In this document: positions 56,286 to 64,000 of the stretch, piece after piece
How the letters are laid out: each line of letters starts with the position of its first letter
Position numbering within the stretch: position 1 is the stretch's first letter
From: ZC4RG30 sp965652645
Lineage (GTDB): Bacteria; Pseudomonadota; Gammaproteobacteria; Steroidobacterales; Steroidobacteraceae
DNA length: 64,000 nt
Assembly (NCBI GenBank): GCA_965652645.1
Contig: CBFGXE010000010.1
Location: 1 to 64,000, forward strand
Direction: 5' to 3'
Notes under the pieces: model-generated
What the model was told of the DNA's origin: nothing
Database searches by the model: none
Seen by the model: the letters and a program-made list of their open reading frames with translations, nothing else
Position numbers and translations under genes: made by a program

Positions 56286-58537
56286 AGCCTTCTCCAGTGG
56301 CGCCGCAGCAGCCACTCGCCGCCCTTCAGCAGCGCCAGCAGGAACAGCGCCAGCGGCATGTTCCACAAGTCGAGCGTCTGGCGCTCCACCACGCCGGCGC
56401 GTGAATAGCGGATGGCTTCCGGCAGGCCGGAAAGATTGTCCAGCGTCCAGTAGCGCGCGCCCGAGTCCGTGGCAATGCGTTCCAGCATGGGTCGATGCTG
56501 CCACGAAGAGAACTGCTCCCGCACGCCGTCCGCGCGGCGCAAATGGGCCACGGCCGTGCCGACCGTCTCGCCATCACGCGTTGCGGTGAGTTCCAGGCGA
56601 TACATGCCCGGCAGGCGCGCATCCACTGCCACGGTGTGGCGGCCGTCGCCCCGTCCGGAGGATTCCAGCCGCGCGGGCACATCCGCGCCCAGTTCCGAGC
56701 TCGCCTCCACGGTGAGCACCGCATCCTGCATCGGCAGGAAATCCTTGCCCAGCACCTCTGCCTCCAGCGTCACGGCGGTTTCGTCCTCGAACACGGGCCG
56801 TGCGGGGGTCAGCGAAACGCGTGTGGGCGCGGGCGCGGCCAGTGCGTACACCAGCTGACGCCAGAAGGTCTCGTGCTTTTCGTCCTCGGTCGGCAGCAGC
56901 ATCTGCCAGCGCCACGTGGTGGAGGTGGCCAGGATCCAGGTGGAGCCCCGTCCGTAGCGCTGCGTGACCAGCAGCGGCGCAGTGGTGGCGCGCGTACCGG
57001 TGCCGGCCGCCGCCTCCAGCAGCACCACGGCGCCCGGCCGCAGGTCGCCGATCACCTGGTAGTCGGCCAGCGGCGGCAGTTCCGCCCAGATCTTCTCGTT
57101 GGCGGCCGGATCGGCATCGAGGCGGCCGATGATGGATTCGCGCCCGTAGTCGGTGAGCCGGGCCTGGCTGGGCAGGCGGCCGAAGGTGCGCTCGGCGCCC
57201 CCGGGCAGCTTCGAGGGCAGCAGCGGGGCGACCTGCACGCGGCTCCAGCCGCCGTCGCCCAGGCCGTCGCGCCCGCCCAGCATCAGCAGCGAGCCGCCGC
57301 GCCGGTCCACGTAGTCCTTCAGCCAGCCATGCTGCTCCAGTGACAGCTCCGCGGCCTCCAGGCTGCCGATGATCACCGCGTCATAGCCGAAGAGCTCCTC
57401 CTGCGTGGCCGGGAAGCCGTTCTCCAGCTCGTCGCCGGAGCTCAGGCCCTGGCGGTAGTAGCGGTTCGGCGTGGCGCGCACCGCGCTGGCCACGCGCACC
57501 GCCGCATCGCCCTCCAGCGCGCGGCGGATGAACTTGTACTCCCAGCGCGGTTCGCCCTCGATGTAGAGCACCGCGCGGCGCCGGCCATCCACTTCCATCA
57601 CCGCGTAACGCTGGTTGTTGGCCAGTTGCGTCTCGCCACGCGCGGCATCCACGCTCACCCTGAGGTCGCGCACGCCGGTGCTGCCGGCGGGGAATTCCAC
57701 CAGCACGGTGGTGAGGCCCGGCTTTTCGGCCAGCTTCACGTCCTGCGCCGCGATCAGCACGCCACCGTCATGCACGCGCACCCGCGCGGTCTTCTGGTCC
57801 TGGTGGCGGATGGACACCGCGGCACGCACCGTGGTGCCGGCCATGGCGGTGCCCGGCACGGCGATCTGCTCCAGCTCCAGGTCGTTCACCGGCTGCTCGC
57901 GCCCCACGCCCACGGTGTGGATGGGAATGCCCCTGGCCGACAGCTGCGCCAGCGCCGCCTCGCCCAGCGTGTCGCCCGTATCCGCGCCATCGCTCACCAG
58001 CACCACGGCGGCCACCGGCACGCTGGCCGCCATCTGCGTCACCGTGTCGAGCGCCTCGCCGATGCGGGTGCTGGCCGCGCCGGCACCGATGTCCTGCAGG
58101 CGATCCACCGGCCGGGCGCGGTCGGAGAAGGAGAAAAGGCGCAGGTCGGACCGCTTGCCGATCTCCTCCAGCACGCCGTCGCCCAGCGCGGCCATGGCCT
58201 GCGCACGACGGGTGGGGGCGTTCTCCTCGTCGGAGGTATCCATGCTGCCGGAGCTGTCCACCAGCACCGCCACCACGTTCTCCCGGTCCTTGATCTCCTC
58301 CACGTTGAGCACCGGGCGCCACAGCAGCAGCAGCGCCAGCGCCAGGAAGACGAACTGCAGCGCCCCCAGCGTGAGCGCGCGCGGCCAGGAAAGCTGCCGG
58401 CGCCACAACGTGGCCAGGATGGCCGCCAGGCCGAGGGCCGCCAGGGCGAAGAGGAGCCAGAGAGGCCAGCCACGGGCGAAAGCCAGTTCGCCGCTGCGGA
58501 ATGCCCAGACCGAGTGACCCAGCAGAAACTCCAGCAT
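56282..58537 (-). CDS. VWA-GATase-like membrane protein
   Basis: The 751-residue protein has TM helices at about 25-45 and 55-70 and at the C-terminus. A VWA domain carries a complete MIDAS start (VLVDSSGSMD, about 90) and VLVSDGADTGDT (about 165). A glutamine-amidotransferase-like domain follows at about 385-560, with YDAVIIGSLEAAELSLEQ and RRGGSLLMLGGRDGLGDG. This domain order is common in proteins of MoxR clusters. It probably presents an extracytoplasmic adhesion or scaffold domain. The gene overlaps the C13-like gene and starts 22 bases after the DUF4159 stop. Confidence 0.85.
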   Translation of the reverse strand: MLEFLLGHSVWAFRSGELAFARGWPLWLLFALAALGLAAILATLWRRQLSWPRALTLGALQFVFLALALLLLWRPVLNVEEIKDRENVVAVLVDSSGSMDTSDEENAPTRRAQAMAALGDGVLEEIGKRSDLRLFSFSDRARPVDRLQDIGAGAASTRIGEALDTVTQMAASVPVAAVVLVSDGADTGDTLGEAALAQLSARGIPIHTVGVGREQPVNDLELEQIAVPGTAMAGTTVRAAVSIRHQDQKTARVRVHDGGVLIAAQDVKLAEKPGLTTVLVEFPAGSTGVRDLRVSVDAARGETQLANNQRYAVMEVDGRRRAVLYIEGEPRWEYKFIRRALEGDAAVRVASAVRATPNRYYRQGLSSGDELENGFPATQEELFGYDAVIIGSLEAAELSLEQHGWLKDYVDRRGGSLLMLGGRDGLGDGGWSRVQVAPLLPSKLPGGAERTFGRLPSQARLTDYGRESIIGRLDADPAANEKIWAELPPLADYQVIGDLRPGAVVLLEAAAGTGTRATTAPLLVTQRYGRGSTWILATSTTWRWQMLLPTEDEKHETFWRQLVYALAAPAPTRVSLTPARPVFEDETAVTLEAEVLGKDFLPMQDAVLTVEASSELGADVPARLESSGRGDGRHTVAVDARLPGMYRLELTATRDGETVGTAVAHLRRADGVREQFSSWQHRPMLERIATDSGARYWTLDNLSGLPEAIRYSRAGVVERQTLDLWNMPLALFLLALLKGGEWLLRRHWRRL

Positions 58538-58559
58538 CGCGGCGCCGTCGCTCCTTACC

Positions 58560-59414
58560 CTAGTGCGTCATTGCGTAGAGGACGTAGCTGATCGCGAAGC
58601 GATAGGCCAGCGCCGTGAGCGGCTGCGGGTAGTCCGCATCATCCGCGTGTTCCCAGGCGTCGCCCAGGTCCATGTTGAAATTGATCGCCACCATCAGGCG
58701 GCCCTTGTCGTCGAAGACTCCGCGCCAGTGCGGCGTCACGCCGTCGCGCTCGTAGGTGACGCCGCTGCGCAGCGCGTAGATGCCCGGGATCTGCACCTTC
58801 TGGTCCAGGTCGTAGAGCACATGGAAGACTTCATGGTCGTCGGGGATGTCGACCACGTCGCGGTCGGGGAACACCCGCTCCAGCGAGTTCATGAAACCTT
58901 CCCACTCCTCGCTGCCGTGGAAGTCGTCCACCATCAGGAAGCCGCCGCGCTCCAGGTATTCGCGCATGGCGGCGGCCTCTTCGTCATCGAGGTACCAGTT
59001 GCCCACCTCGACGCCATAGAGGAATGGATATTCGAAGAGGTCGTCGTCGAGCGCGGTGACGCAGACGAATTCGTCGCGCTGCTTGGTGCCGCAGCTGCGG
59101 GTGCGGAAGATCTCCCCGAGGGCGTGTTCGGGTTCGGTGGCGTCGATGCGCGTGAGGCGGCGGATGCCCATCAGCACGTGGTATTCGGCATCGGGCGCGT
59201 CGGTCTGCCAGGCGCCACCGCCCCGCCTGCCGCCAAACCCGCCGAACATGTTGCCGTTGTAGGCCAGGCGGGCAAATCGCAACTCACGGTCTGGCGGCGC
59301 GATACCCGCGTCACCATTGGCCATGCCTACAACTGCGCCGGACAGGAAGACACTCAGGCCGACGACAGCTGTCAGGCCGAGGTGCCGGCCTAACCGCCTG
59401 ACTCGTGACCCCAT
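58560..59414 (-). CDS. DUF4159 domain-containing exported protein
   Basis: The 284-residue protein starts with a signal-like helix (GLTAVVGLSVFLSGAVVGMA). DUF4159 features follow: YHVLMGIRRLTRIDA, FEYPFLYGVEVGNWYLDDEE and YLERGGFLMVDDFHGSEEWE. It appears GATase-like. DUF4159 genes regularly accompany MoxR-VWA clusters. It is the first gene of the leftward operon; 65 bases separate it from the rhomboid gene upstream. Function is unknown. Confidence 0.88.
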   Translation of the reverse strand: MGSRVRRLGRHLGLTAVVGLSVFLSGAVVGMANGDAGIAPPDRELRFARLAYNGNMFGGFGGRRGGGAWQTDAPDAEYHVLMGIRRLTRIDATEPEHALGEIFRTRSCGTKQRDEFVCVTALDDDLFEYPFLYGVEVGNWYLDDEEAAAMREYLERGGFLMVDDFHGSEEWEGFMNSLERVFPDRDVVDIPDDHEVFHVLYDLDQKVQIPGIYALRSGVTYERDGVTPHWRGVFDDKGRLMVAINFNMDLGDAWEHADDADYPQPLTALAYRFAISYVLYAMTH

Positions 59415-59479
59415 GGACCCAAACTAACCTTGAAAGCGCTTCCGCGCCAGCCCATCCCGGCCGGTTCGCTTTTCGACGG

Positions 59480-60415
59480 CTATGCCGATTGCGCGAACAA
59501 CCACGCCAGTAGTAAAGGGGCGACCGTCCCGGCCACCGCAGCCCAGGCCGGCAGCGATGCCAGCAGGCGGCCGCCCCGCACGCCTGCAGCCATCGCTCCC
59601 ACGCCCACTCCGCAGATGAATCCGAGCAGGTGCGAGAGCACATTGGTGGATTCGGGTTCCTCGAACGGCAGCGGCTGGGGCAAGGGCATTCCGGCCACCG
59701 GCACGCTGGAGCCCGCGCCGAAGAATCCCAGCATCGCAAGACCGGCCACCAGCGGCGCCCAGCGCACCAGCGGCGAGCCGAAATGCCGTCCGCGCGCGCG
59801 CCATGCAGCGGCCACGACAAGGCCCAACGCGGCAAATACCGCCGTGGAAGCACCTGCCGACACATAGTTGTTCGACACGGCCAGCAACGCCTCGATGAAG
59901 TTCGCCGCGGAAGCGGCCAGCAGCACCAGCAGCCATGCCCGCGCACTGCCCCAGACCTGCGCCGCGGAATATCCCAGCAGCGCGCCGCCACCGAGGTTGC
60001 CCAGCAGGTGCTGGAAGTCCCAGTGCAAGGTCAGCGCCGTAAAGGCGCGCCACCATTCGCCTGAACGCACCAGCGCCGGATGCAGCGTGGCGGAGTCGTA
60101 GGGATCGACGCGGAACCAGCCCTGCGCCAGCAGGATCGGCGGCAACAGCAGCACGATGCAGTAAAAAAGCGAGCCCCGCCAGGCCCCTGGGTGCGGCCGG
60201 GAGGCCGCCGGGGGCGCGGGTCGGCGCCGCCGCTCCTCCTCGTATTGCCACAGGTGATGCCGTGCGTGGGCCAGCACGGGCTGCTCCACCAGCAGGCAAA
60301 AACCTTCGGCCTCCACGTCGACCTGGCTGTCTATGCCCACCGCCGTGAGCACGAAGGCACGTTCATCGCAGGCCCGCCGGCTTGCGGCACGGAACACCAC
60401 CACCGGCTGCTGCAT
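59480..60415 (-). CDS. Rhomboid family intramembrane serine protease
   Basis: The 311-residue protein has an N-terminal cytoplasmic domain of about 95 residues, then six or seven membrane helices. It contains the HWDFQHLLGNLGGGAL loop, the catalytic Ser in SAGASTAVFAALGL (usual GASG changed to GAST) and the catalytic His in NVLSHLLGFICG. Both catalytic residues are present, so it should be an active protease cutting within membranes. The start at 60415 (MQQPVVVFRAASRR) follows the upstream VOC gene closely. It is not part of the MoxR operon with certainty, but has the same orientation. Confidence 0.85.
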   Translation of the reverse strand: MQQPVVVFRAASRRACDERAFVLTAVGIDSQVDVEAEGFCLLVEQPVLAHARHHLWQYEEERRRRPAPPAASRPHPGAWRGSLFYCIVLLLPPILLAQGWFRVDPYDSATLHPALVRSGEWWRAFTALTLHWDFQHLLGNLGGGALLGYSAAQVWGSARAWLLVLLAASAANFIEALLAVSNNYVSAGASTAVFAALGLVVAAAWRARGRHFGSPLVRWAPLVAGLAMLGFFGAGSSVPVAGMPLPQPLPFEEPESTNVLSHLLGFICGVGVGAMAAGVRGGRLLASLPAWAAVAGTVAPLLLAWLFAQSA

Positions 60416-60474
60416 GTGCCCGGAATGGAGGCCGGTCCGGCAGGGTTCAAGTGGCCGCGGGCGCTGCGGCAACA

Positions 60475-60897
60475 TTATTTTGCGAACAGTTGCGAGGGAT
60501 CCCGGAAGCTCTTGAATTCCAGCGCATTGCCGCTGGGATCCTGGAAGAACATCGTCGCCTGTTCACCCACCTGGCCCTTGAAGCGGATGCCCGGCGCGAT
60601 GCCGAAGGCCACGCCCGCGGCGCGCAGGCGCCCGGCCAGCGCATGCCACTGCTCCCACTCCAGCACCACGCCGAAATGCGGCACGGGCACGTCCTTGCCG
60701 TCCACCGGATTGTGCAGCGGCTGGTGCGCCCGGCCACTGTGGTCCAGGTGCGCCACGAGCTGGTGGCCGAAGAAGTCGAAGTCCACCCAATCGGCCGAAC
60801 TGCGGCCCTCCGGGCAGCCCAGCAACCCGCCATAAAAGCGGCGTGCCTCGGCCAGGTCGGACACGGGAACCGCAAGATGAAAAGGTTGTAATGTCAT
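60475..60897 (-). CDS. VOC family (glyoxalase-like) protein
   Basis: The 140-residue protein is a single vicinal oxygen chelate unit: an N-terminal FHLAVPVSDLAEARRFYGGL with a possible metal His, VDFDFFGHQLVAHLDHSG and the C-terminal FFQDPSGNALEFKSFRDP with the Glu position. It may be a lyase, dioxygenase or resistance protein; the reaction cannot be told. It lies 9 bases from the RES toxin gene on the same strand. Confidence 0.9.
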   Translation of the reverse strand: MTLQPFHLAVPVSDLAEARRFYGGLLGCPEGRSSADWVDFDFFGHQLVAHLDHSGRAHQPLHNPVDGKDVPVPHFGVVLEWEQWHALAGRLRAAGVAFGIAPGIRFKGQVGEQATMFFQDPSGNALEFKSFRDPSQLFAK

Positions 60898-60906
60898 CGG
60901 ATCAGT

Positions 60907-61629
60907 CTAGCCCCAGTCCGCGCTGAACTCGAAACCCTGGCTGTGCAGCACCGAGTCGCGCTGCCAGGACACCCGCGTGCGGGTCACCGTGAGCAGCCAG
61001 GATTGCTCCTCGGCCGGGGGCGAATTGAAGGCCGTCGGCGAAAGCACCGCCGCGCAGGCACCGGCCTTCGGGTCGCGCACCGAGGCATAACGGATCACCG
61101 CGATGCCGGCCGCGCGCGCGGCCGCCGCCAGCTGCTGGCAGTGCATGTAGTCCGTGCGCGAGCACCAGTGCGTCTTGTGCCGGGCGAAGGGCGCGGCGCG
61201 CAGGTCGATGGTGGTGCCGCCCACGCCACACTGGAAAAGCGTGTGTGCCAGCGGCTCAAGCTTCTGCAACGCGGGGCTGTCCATCAGGAAACGCCAGCGC
61301 CAGTAACCCAGCTCGGCGCAGGCGGTGCGCTGCTCGGCTGCGCCGTAGAAAACGCCGGGATCGGTCGCCGCGCGGAATCGCGAGCCGGTGGCGAACCGCG
61401 GGGGATAGCGGAACGGCGTGACCAGCAGGAAGTGCATGCCCTGCGCCCTGGCCGGCACGGGTGGCTTGCTGGATTCGAGCAGCTGCTCCAGCCGGGCCTG
61501 CTCCTCCAGCGTGTCGACCAGGCGCATGGTGGTGGCGCGGTGCTGCGCCTCCACGGCGCGCCACAGCCTGCCCCGCCAGCGCCGGCCTTCAGCCGCGACC
61601 GCGGCTGGCATCCAGGTAGTGGAGGACAC
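60907..61629 (-). CDS. RES-domain toxin
   Basis: RES toxins deplete NAD+ in the cell. The 240-residue protein carries RLWRAVEAQHRATT, then FRAATDPGVFYGAAEQRTAC with the conserved Tyr and following Glu in ACAELGYWRWRF. The Arg/Tyr/Glu set is present, so the active site looks complete. A GTG at 61629 with AAGGA upstream is chosen; an ATG at 61611 is an alternative. It overlaps the antitoxin gene by 41 bases (or 23). Confidence 0.88.
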   Translation of the reverse strand: MSSTTWMPAAVAAEGRRWRGRLWRAVEAQHRATTMRLVDTLEEQARLEQLLESSKPPVPARAQGMHFLLVTPFRYPPRFATGSRFRAATDPGVFYGAAEQRTACAELGYWRWRFLMDSPALQKLEPLAHTLFQCGVGGTTIDLRAAPFARHKTHWCSRTDYMHCQQLAAAARAAGIAVIRYASVRDPKAGACAAVLSPTAFNSPPAEEQSWLLTVTRTRVSWQRDSVLHSQGFEFSADWG

Positions 61630-61969
61630 GCACCAGTCCTTCCGCGCTGCGGATCATCTCCAGGGGTTTCGCGCCCAGCGCGAGGTTGTCGCTGCGCAGC
61701 CAGGTGCGCGCATCGGCGTCGTTGCCCACCAGCGCGCCCAGCGAGCGATAGAGGCGCACGAACAGCAGCGCAAATTCCCACTCGCGGCGGCGCGCGGGCT
61801 GCAGCTGGTAGCTGCCGCCCACGAGGCGCGACACCGTGGCACCGCTCACGCCCAGCACTTCGGCCAGCGCGGCCTGGCTCAGGCCGAGGAATCCCGCGGC
61901 CCGCACCACGGCCTTGGTCAGCGTGGCGGCGGCACCGGCCTGCTCTTGCGGCTGCGCTTGCGGCTCCAT
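61589..61969 (-). CDS. Xre/MbcA/ParS-type antitoxin (DUF2384)
   Basis: The 126-residue protein pairs with the downstream RES toxin. It has an N-terminal helix-turn-helix region (FLGLSQAALAEVLGVSGATV, then SRLVGGS) and the DUF2384 C-terminal domain (NDADARTWLRSDNLALGAKP, then LEMIRSAEGLVRVLHYLDA). Antitoxin-first order and overlap with the toxin are as usual. Autoregulation is expected from the family. Confidence 0.9.
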   Translation of the reverse strand: MEPQAQPQEQAGAAATLTKAVVRAAGFLGLSQAALAEVLGVSGATVSRLVGGSYQLQPARRREWEFALLFVRLYRSLGALVGNDADARTWLRSDNLALGAKPLEMIRSAEGLVRVLHYLDASRGRG

Positions 61970-61997
61970 GATCGCTCCTTTCTGCAGAAAGGTTAGA

Positions 61998-62648
61998 TCA
62001 CGTTACATTCTTCTGCAATACCGCGGTTGCCATCAGCTGCAGCCCGCGCAGGCTCACCTGCGTGAGCTGGGCAGAGCCGGGGTCGCGGGCGGCCAGCAGC
62101 AGGTGGCGCCACACCTGGGGCTGGCGCTCCCAGCGTGGCCGGACCCAGCCGGGCCGGTGCAGCGCCAGCCAGTCCAGGTCCTGCAGGCGCAGCTGCGCGA
62201 TGCGCTCCGCGCAGGGCCCCGACATGCCCAGCACCACGCGCGCCACCTGGCGGTCGGCGCGCGCCAGGTGCCAGCCCAGGATGAGGACGCGGCGGACGAA
62301 GTCGGCCACGCCGGCACCGACGAACACCGGCTCGGCGAACTGCGCGGGCAGGTCGTGCACCATGCGCGATTCGAGGTGGCGCCAGCGCGACAGCTCGTTG
62401 AAGCCACCATCCACCAGCAACCAGGGCGCCGCCGCGAGGCGCTGTTTCGCCCGCTCGGGCAGGCCGGACCAGAAGGCGGACTGGCCGGCAAACAGCGCGG
62501 GGCAATGCCGTGCATCGCTGGCGGCCATGTCGGCGAGGAACCCGATGCACTGGGCGTTGATGTCGGCCACCGCGTCCAGCGATCCATCCGACAGCCATTT
62601 TCCCGCCTGCCACCGCCTGGCCGTTGCCCGCGCCGCCTGAACTTCCAT
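61998..62648 (-). CDS. Unknown protein divergent from the FlhC-like gene
   Basis: The 216-residue protein starts MEVQAARATARRWQAGKWLS (an alternative start lies 6 codons upstream). It is not recognised. It looks helical and soluble, with WLLVDGGFNELSRWRHLESR, PVFVGAGVADFVRRVLILGW, WHLARADRQVARVVLGMSGP and WLALHRPGWVRPRWERQPQV. There is no signal peptide. It is divergent from the FlhC-like regulator across a 145-base AT-rich region with a 24-bp palindrome, so the two are probably co-regulated. Confidence 0.7.
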   Translation of the reverse strand: MEVQAARATARRWQAGKWLSDGSLDAVADINAQCIGFLADMAASDARHCPALFAGQSAFWSGLPERAKQRLAAAPWLLVDGGFNELSRWRHLESRMVHDLPAQFAEPVFVGAGVADFVRRVLILGWHLARADRQVARVVLGMSGPCAERIAQLRLQDLDWLALHRPGWVRPRWERQPQVWRHLLLAARDPGSAQLTQVSLRGLQLMATAVLQKNVT

Positions 62649-62720
62649 CTTCACTCCGCGCCGCAAAATTTCCCGTTCGCGACAAATATTCGCTCGCCGG
62701 CGTATATTTTGGAAGTTTCA

Positions 62721-62744
62721 AAATTGGGAAAATTTTCCCAATTT
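62721..62744. promoter_or_regulatory. 24-bp perfect palindrome in the divergent promoter region
   Basis: The left half is AAATTGGGAAAA, and the right half is its exact reverse complement, with no spacer. It lies 49 bases before the FlhC-like start and 72 bases before the divergent gene, in an AT-rich island inside an otherwise GC-rich window. It is an obvious operator candidate; the binding protein is not known. Confidence 0.75.
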
Positions 62745-62793
62745 CAATTTTCGCGTTTTTAGCCTGGTCACCAACAACAACAAGGACGGACCC

Positions 62794-63357
62794 ATGAAGA
62801 TCCAGGAAAGCCGCTACAACCGCGATCGCCAGCGCTACGACCTCGCCCTGCGTTTCATCCAGCACGAGGCCCGCACGCGCACCATCCGCACCTGGACGGG
62901 CCTCACCGACGACCGCATCCGCAAGCTCTATCGCGCGTGCATCACCGACAGCGAGCCGGCGCCCGTGCGCCATCGCGGCAAGTCACCGCAGCAGACCGGA
63001 TACTTCGTGCGCACGCCCGAGATGCGCCAGGAAAGCGCCCTGCTTGCCAGCGTGTGTTACCTGCTCGGGGTGATGCCCAGCAGCCAGGTGGCCGATGCCA
63101 CGCGCGCCGTGCCGAACATGCAGCGCGGGGAGGCGCTGTGCGCCGCATTCGAGACCTATCGCCAGCTGCTGCCAGGCGCGCGCATCAGCTTCGAGCACGC
63201 GGTGTTCCTGGTAGTGGCGCTGGCGCGGGGCGATGAACTGCGCGCGGCCCCCTGCACCGACTGCACGGGCCTCATCGTCATCGATCGTTATTCGCCGTCG
63301 GCCCGGCGCTGCATGGCTTGCGAGAATTCCAGCCAGGGAAGGCTGGCGCTGGGCTGA
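62794..63357 (+). CDS. FlhC-family transcriptional regulator (orphan)
   Basis: The 187-residue protein resembles FlhC, the activator subunit of the flagellar master regulator FlhDC. It has RQRYDLALRFIQHEARTRTI, RTWTGLTDDRIRKLYRAC, a middle helical part (RGEALCAAFETYRQLLPG) and a C-terminal zinc site of two CxxC pairs (CTDC and CMAC). No flhD gene is adjacent and no flagellar genes are in the window, so it may act alone or on other targets. An AAGGAC site precedes the ATG. The 24-bp palindrome lies just upstream. Confidence 0.8.
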   Translation: MKIQESRYNRDRQRYDLALRFIQHEARTRTIRTWTGLTDDRIRKLYRACITDSEPAPVRHRGKSPQQTGYFVRTPEMRQESALLASVCYLLGVMPSSQVADATRAVPNMQRGEALCAAFETYRQLLPGARISFEHAVFLVVALARGDELRAAPCTDCTGLIVIDRYSPSARRCMACENSSQGRLALG

Positions 63358-63369
63358 ACGCCCGGGAAA

Positions 63370-63398
63370 ACGCGGGCGGCATCGCCTGCCGCCCGCGT
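63370..63398 (-). terminator. Hairpin terminator between convergent genes
   Basis: ACGCGGGCGGCA (63370-63381) pairs perfectly with TGCCGCCCGCGT (63387-63398) around a 5-base loop. On the minus strand it is followed by TTTTCCC, so it should terminate the methyltransferase gene; the plus-strand side has only ATTG. A role for the FlhC-like gene is possible. Confidence 0.75.
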
Positions 63399-63412
63399 CA
63401 TTGTCCCATCGA

Positions 63413-64000
63413 TCAGTAGATCACCGGCTTCTTGAACTTGTACACGACCTGGTCAGTCTGGTCGCGCTTGCCTTCCTCGAACACCGGCCACTTGTGGTCG
63501 TCCTGCGGGTTCTCGAGCAGGCGGCTGTCCTCGACCAGCTGGAAGCCATAGGCCTGCACCTGCGCGCGGATCACGCCCGGGTCGATGCGATGCAGCCGGC
63601 CCGTGTCGTTGGTGCTGGTGCCGTGCGCGGCGGCATGGTCGATCACCATGTAGATTGCGCCCGGCTTCATCGCCTTGAAGATCTTGTCGTGCAGCACGTC
63701 CATGTCCACGTTCAGCAGCAGCATGTCGTGGAACGCCAGCGAGCTGAACACCAGGTCGACGTTGCGCGGCAGCTCGATCTTGTTGTAGTCGACGATCTGG
63801 TACTTCACGTTGGGATGCTTGGCGGCCCATTCCTTGCTCTTCTCGCCATACACCTCGCCCACGTGCTCGAACTCGTACATGTGGACCTCGCCCTTCTCGC
63901 CCACGACGTTCGAGAGCAGGGTCGAGTAGTAGAGGCCGTAGGGCGAGAACTCGACCACGCGCTGGCGGGGCTTCACCTGTGCCAGGGCGAGGATCTCCGC
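63413..64000 (-). CDS. Class I methyltransferase-like protein (partial, COG4798 type)
   Basis: The gene is cut by the window end: 195 codons of the C-terminal part are visible. It resembles the COG4798 predicted methyltransferases: RVVEFSPYGLYYSTLLSNVV in the motif I position, VKYQIVDYNKIELPRNVDLV, SSLAFHDMLLLNVDMDVLHD and the C-terminal MVIDHAAAHGTSTNDTGRLH. The SAM motif I lacks the usual GxGxG glycines, as EFSPYG replaces them, so activity is uncertain. Many relatives are exported; the N-terminus is outside the window. Confidence 0.8.
   Translation of the reverse strand, partial: AEILALAQVKPRQRVVEFSPYGLYYSTLLSNVVGEKGEVHMYEFEHVGEVYGEKSKEWAAKHPNVKYQIVDYNKIELPRNVDLVFSSLAFHDMLLLNVDMDVLHDKIFKAMKPGAIYMVIDHAAAHGTSTNDTGRLHRIDPGVIRAQVQAYGFQLVEDSRLLENPQDDHKWPVFEEGKRDQTDQVVYKFKKPVIY

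Overview
The window is a high-GC, gene-dense bacterial chromosome segment. Its gene orders are gammaproteobacterial: rsmD next to ftsY-ftsE-ftsX-rpoH, coaBC-radC-rpmB-rpmG-mutM, adjacent gltB and gltD, and an mrcB-type PBP1B. A CIRCE operator, a sigma-54-type promoter and an orphan FlhC-like regulator point to a non-enteric lineage, perhaps near Xanthomonadales/Nevskiales/Steroidobacterales. That placement is inference. I recognised no rRNA or tRNA genes, CRISPR array or insertion sequence.

Region 1 (1-7.3 kb) is an accessory defence island. A leftward type I restriction-modification operon reads hsdM-hsdS, then a decayed PrlF/YhaV toxin-antitoxin remnant, then an intact parD-parE pair, then hsdR, which runs off the window. 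A large protein of unknown function (about 980 residues) is transcribed divergently.

Region 2 (7.4-21.1 kb) is mostly housekeeping: a small membrane protein, a GNAT acetyltransferase, coaBC, radC, rpmBG, mutM, an AlkA-type glycosylase, an exported ankyrin protein, coaD, rsmD, ftsYEX, rpoH, a LysR regulator and trmO. A perfect CIRCE operator precedes rpoH, which predicts HrcA repression of the heat-shock sigma factor. The 580 bases after rpoH lack a convincing gene but are rich in hairpins and end in a strong terminator.

Region 3 (21.2-35.7 kb) holds a LigI-like amidohydrolase; an operon of a YtrA-type GntR regulator, two 314-residue tandem paralogues and a DUF6159-type membrane protein behind a palindromic operator; a glutathione transferase; PBP1B with a TPR lipoprotein; and glutamate synthase (gltB-gltD).

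Region 4 (35.7-44.0 kb) has a structured stretch upstream of gltB, a hypothetical gene, and on the minus strand an apparent sigma-54-driven small RNA of about 104 nt that the protein annotation does not explain. It continues with a bactofilin, a YheT-type hydrolase, pyrF, a YadGH-type ABC exporter, TerC, an SLC10-like transporter, an HD-domain protein and two small proteins.

Region 5 (44.0-59.4 kb) is a long leftward operon of the MoxR/DUF58/VWA type: DUF4159, VWA-GATase membrane protein, C13-like caspase-fold protein with a substituted catalytic cysteine, TPR gluzincin, MoxR ATPase, DUF58, BatA-like protein, DUF4175 giant protein and an FAD-linked oxidase. Most junctions overlap or lie within a few bases. 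The set suggests an envelope-associated chaperone/metallopeptidase machine.

Region 6 (59.4-64 kb) has a rhomboid protease, a VOC protein, a RES-Xre toxin-antitoxin pair, a divergent pair (unknown protein and FlhC-like regulator) separated by a 24-bp perfect palindrome, and a methyltransferase-like gene cut by the window end.
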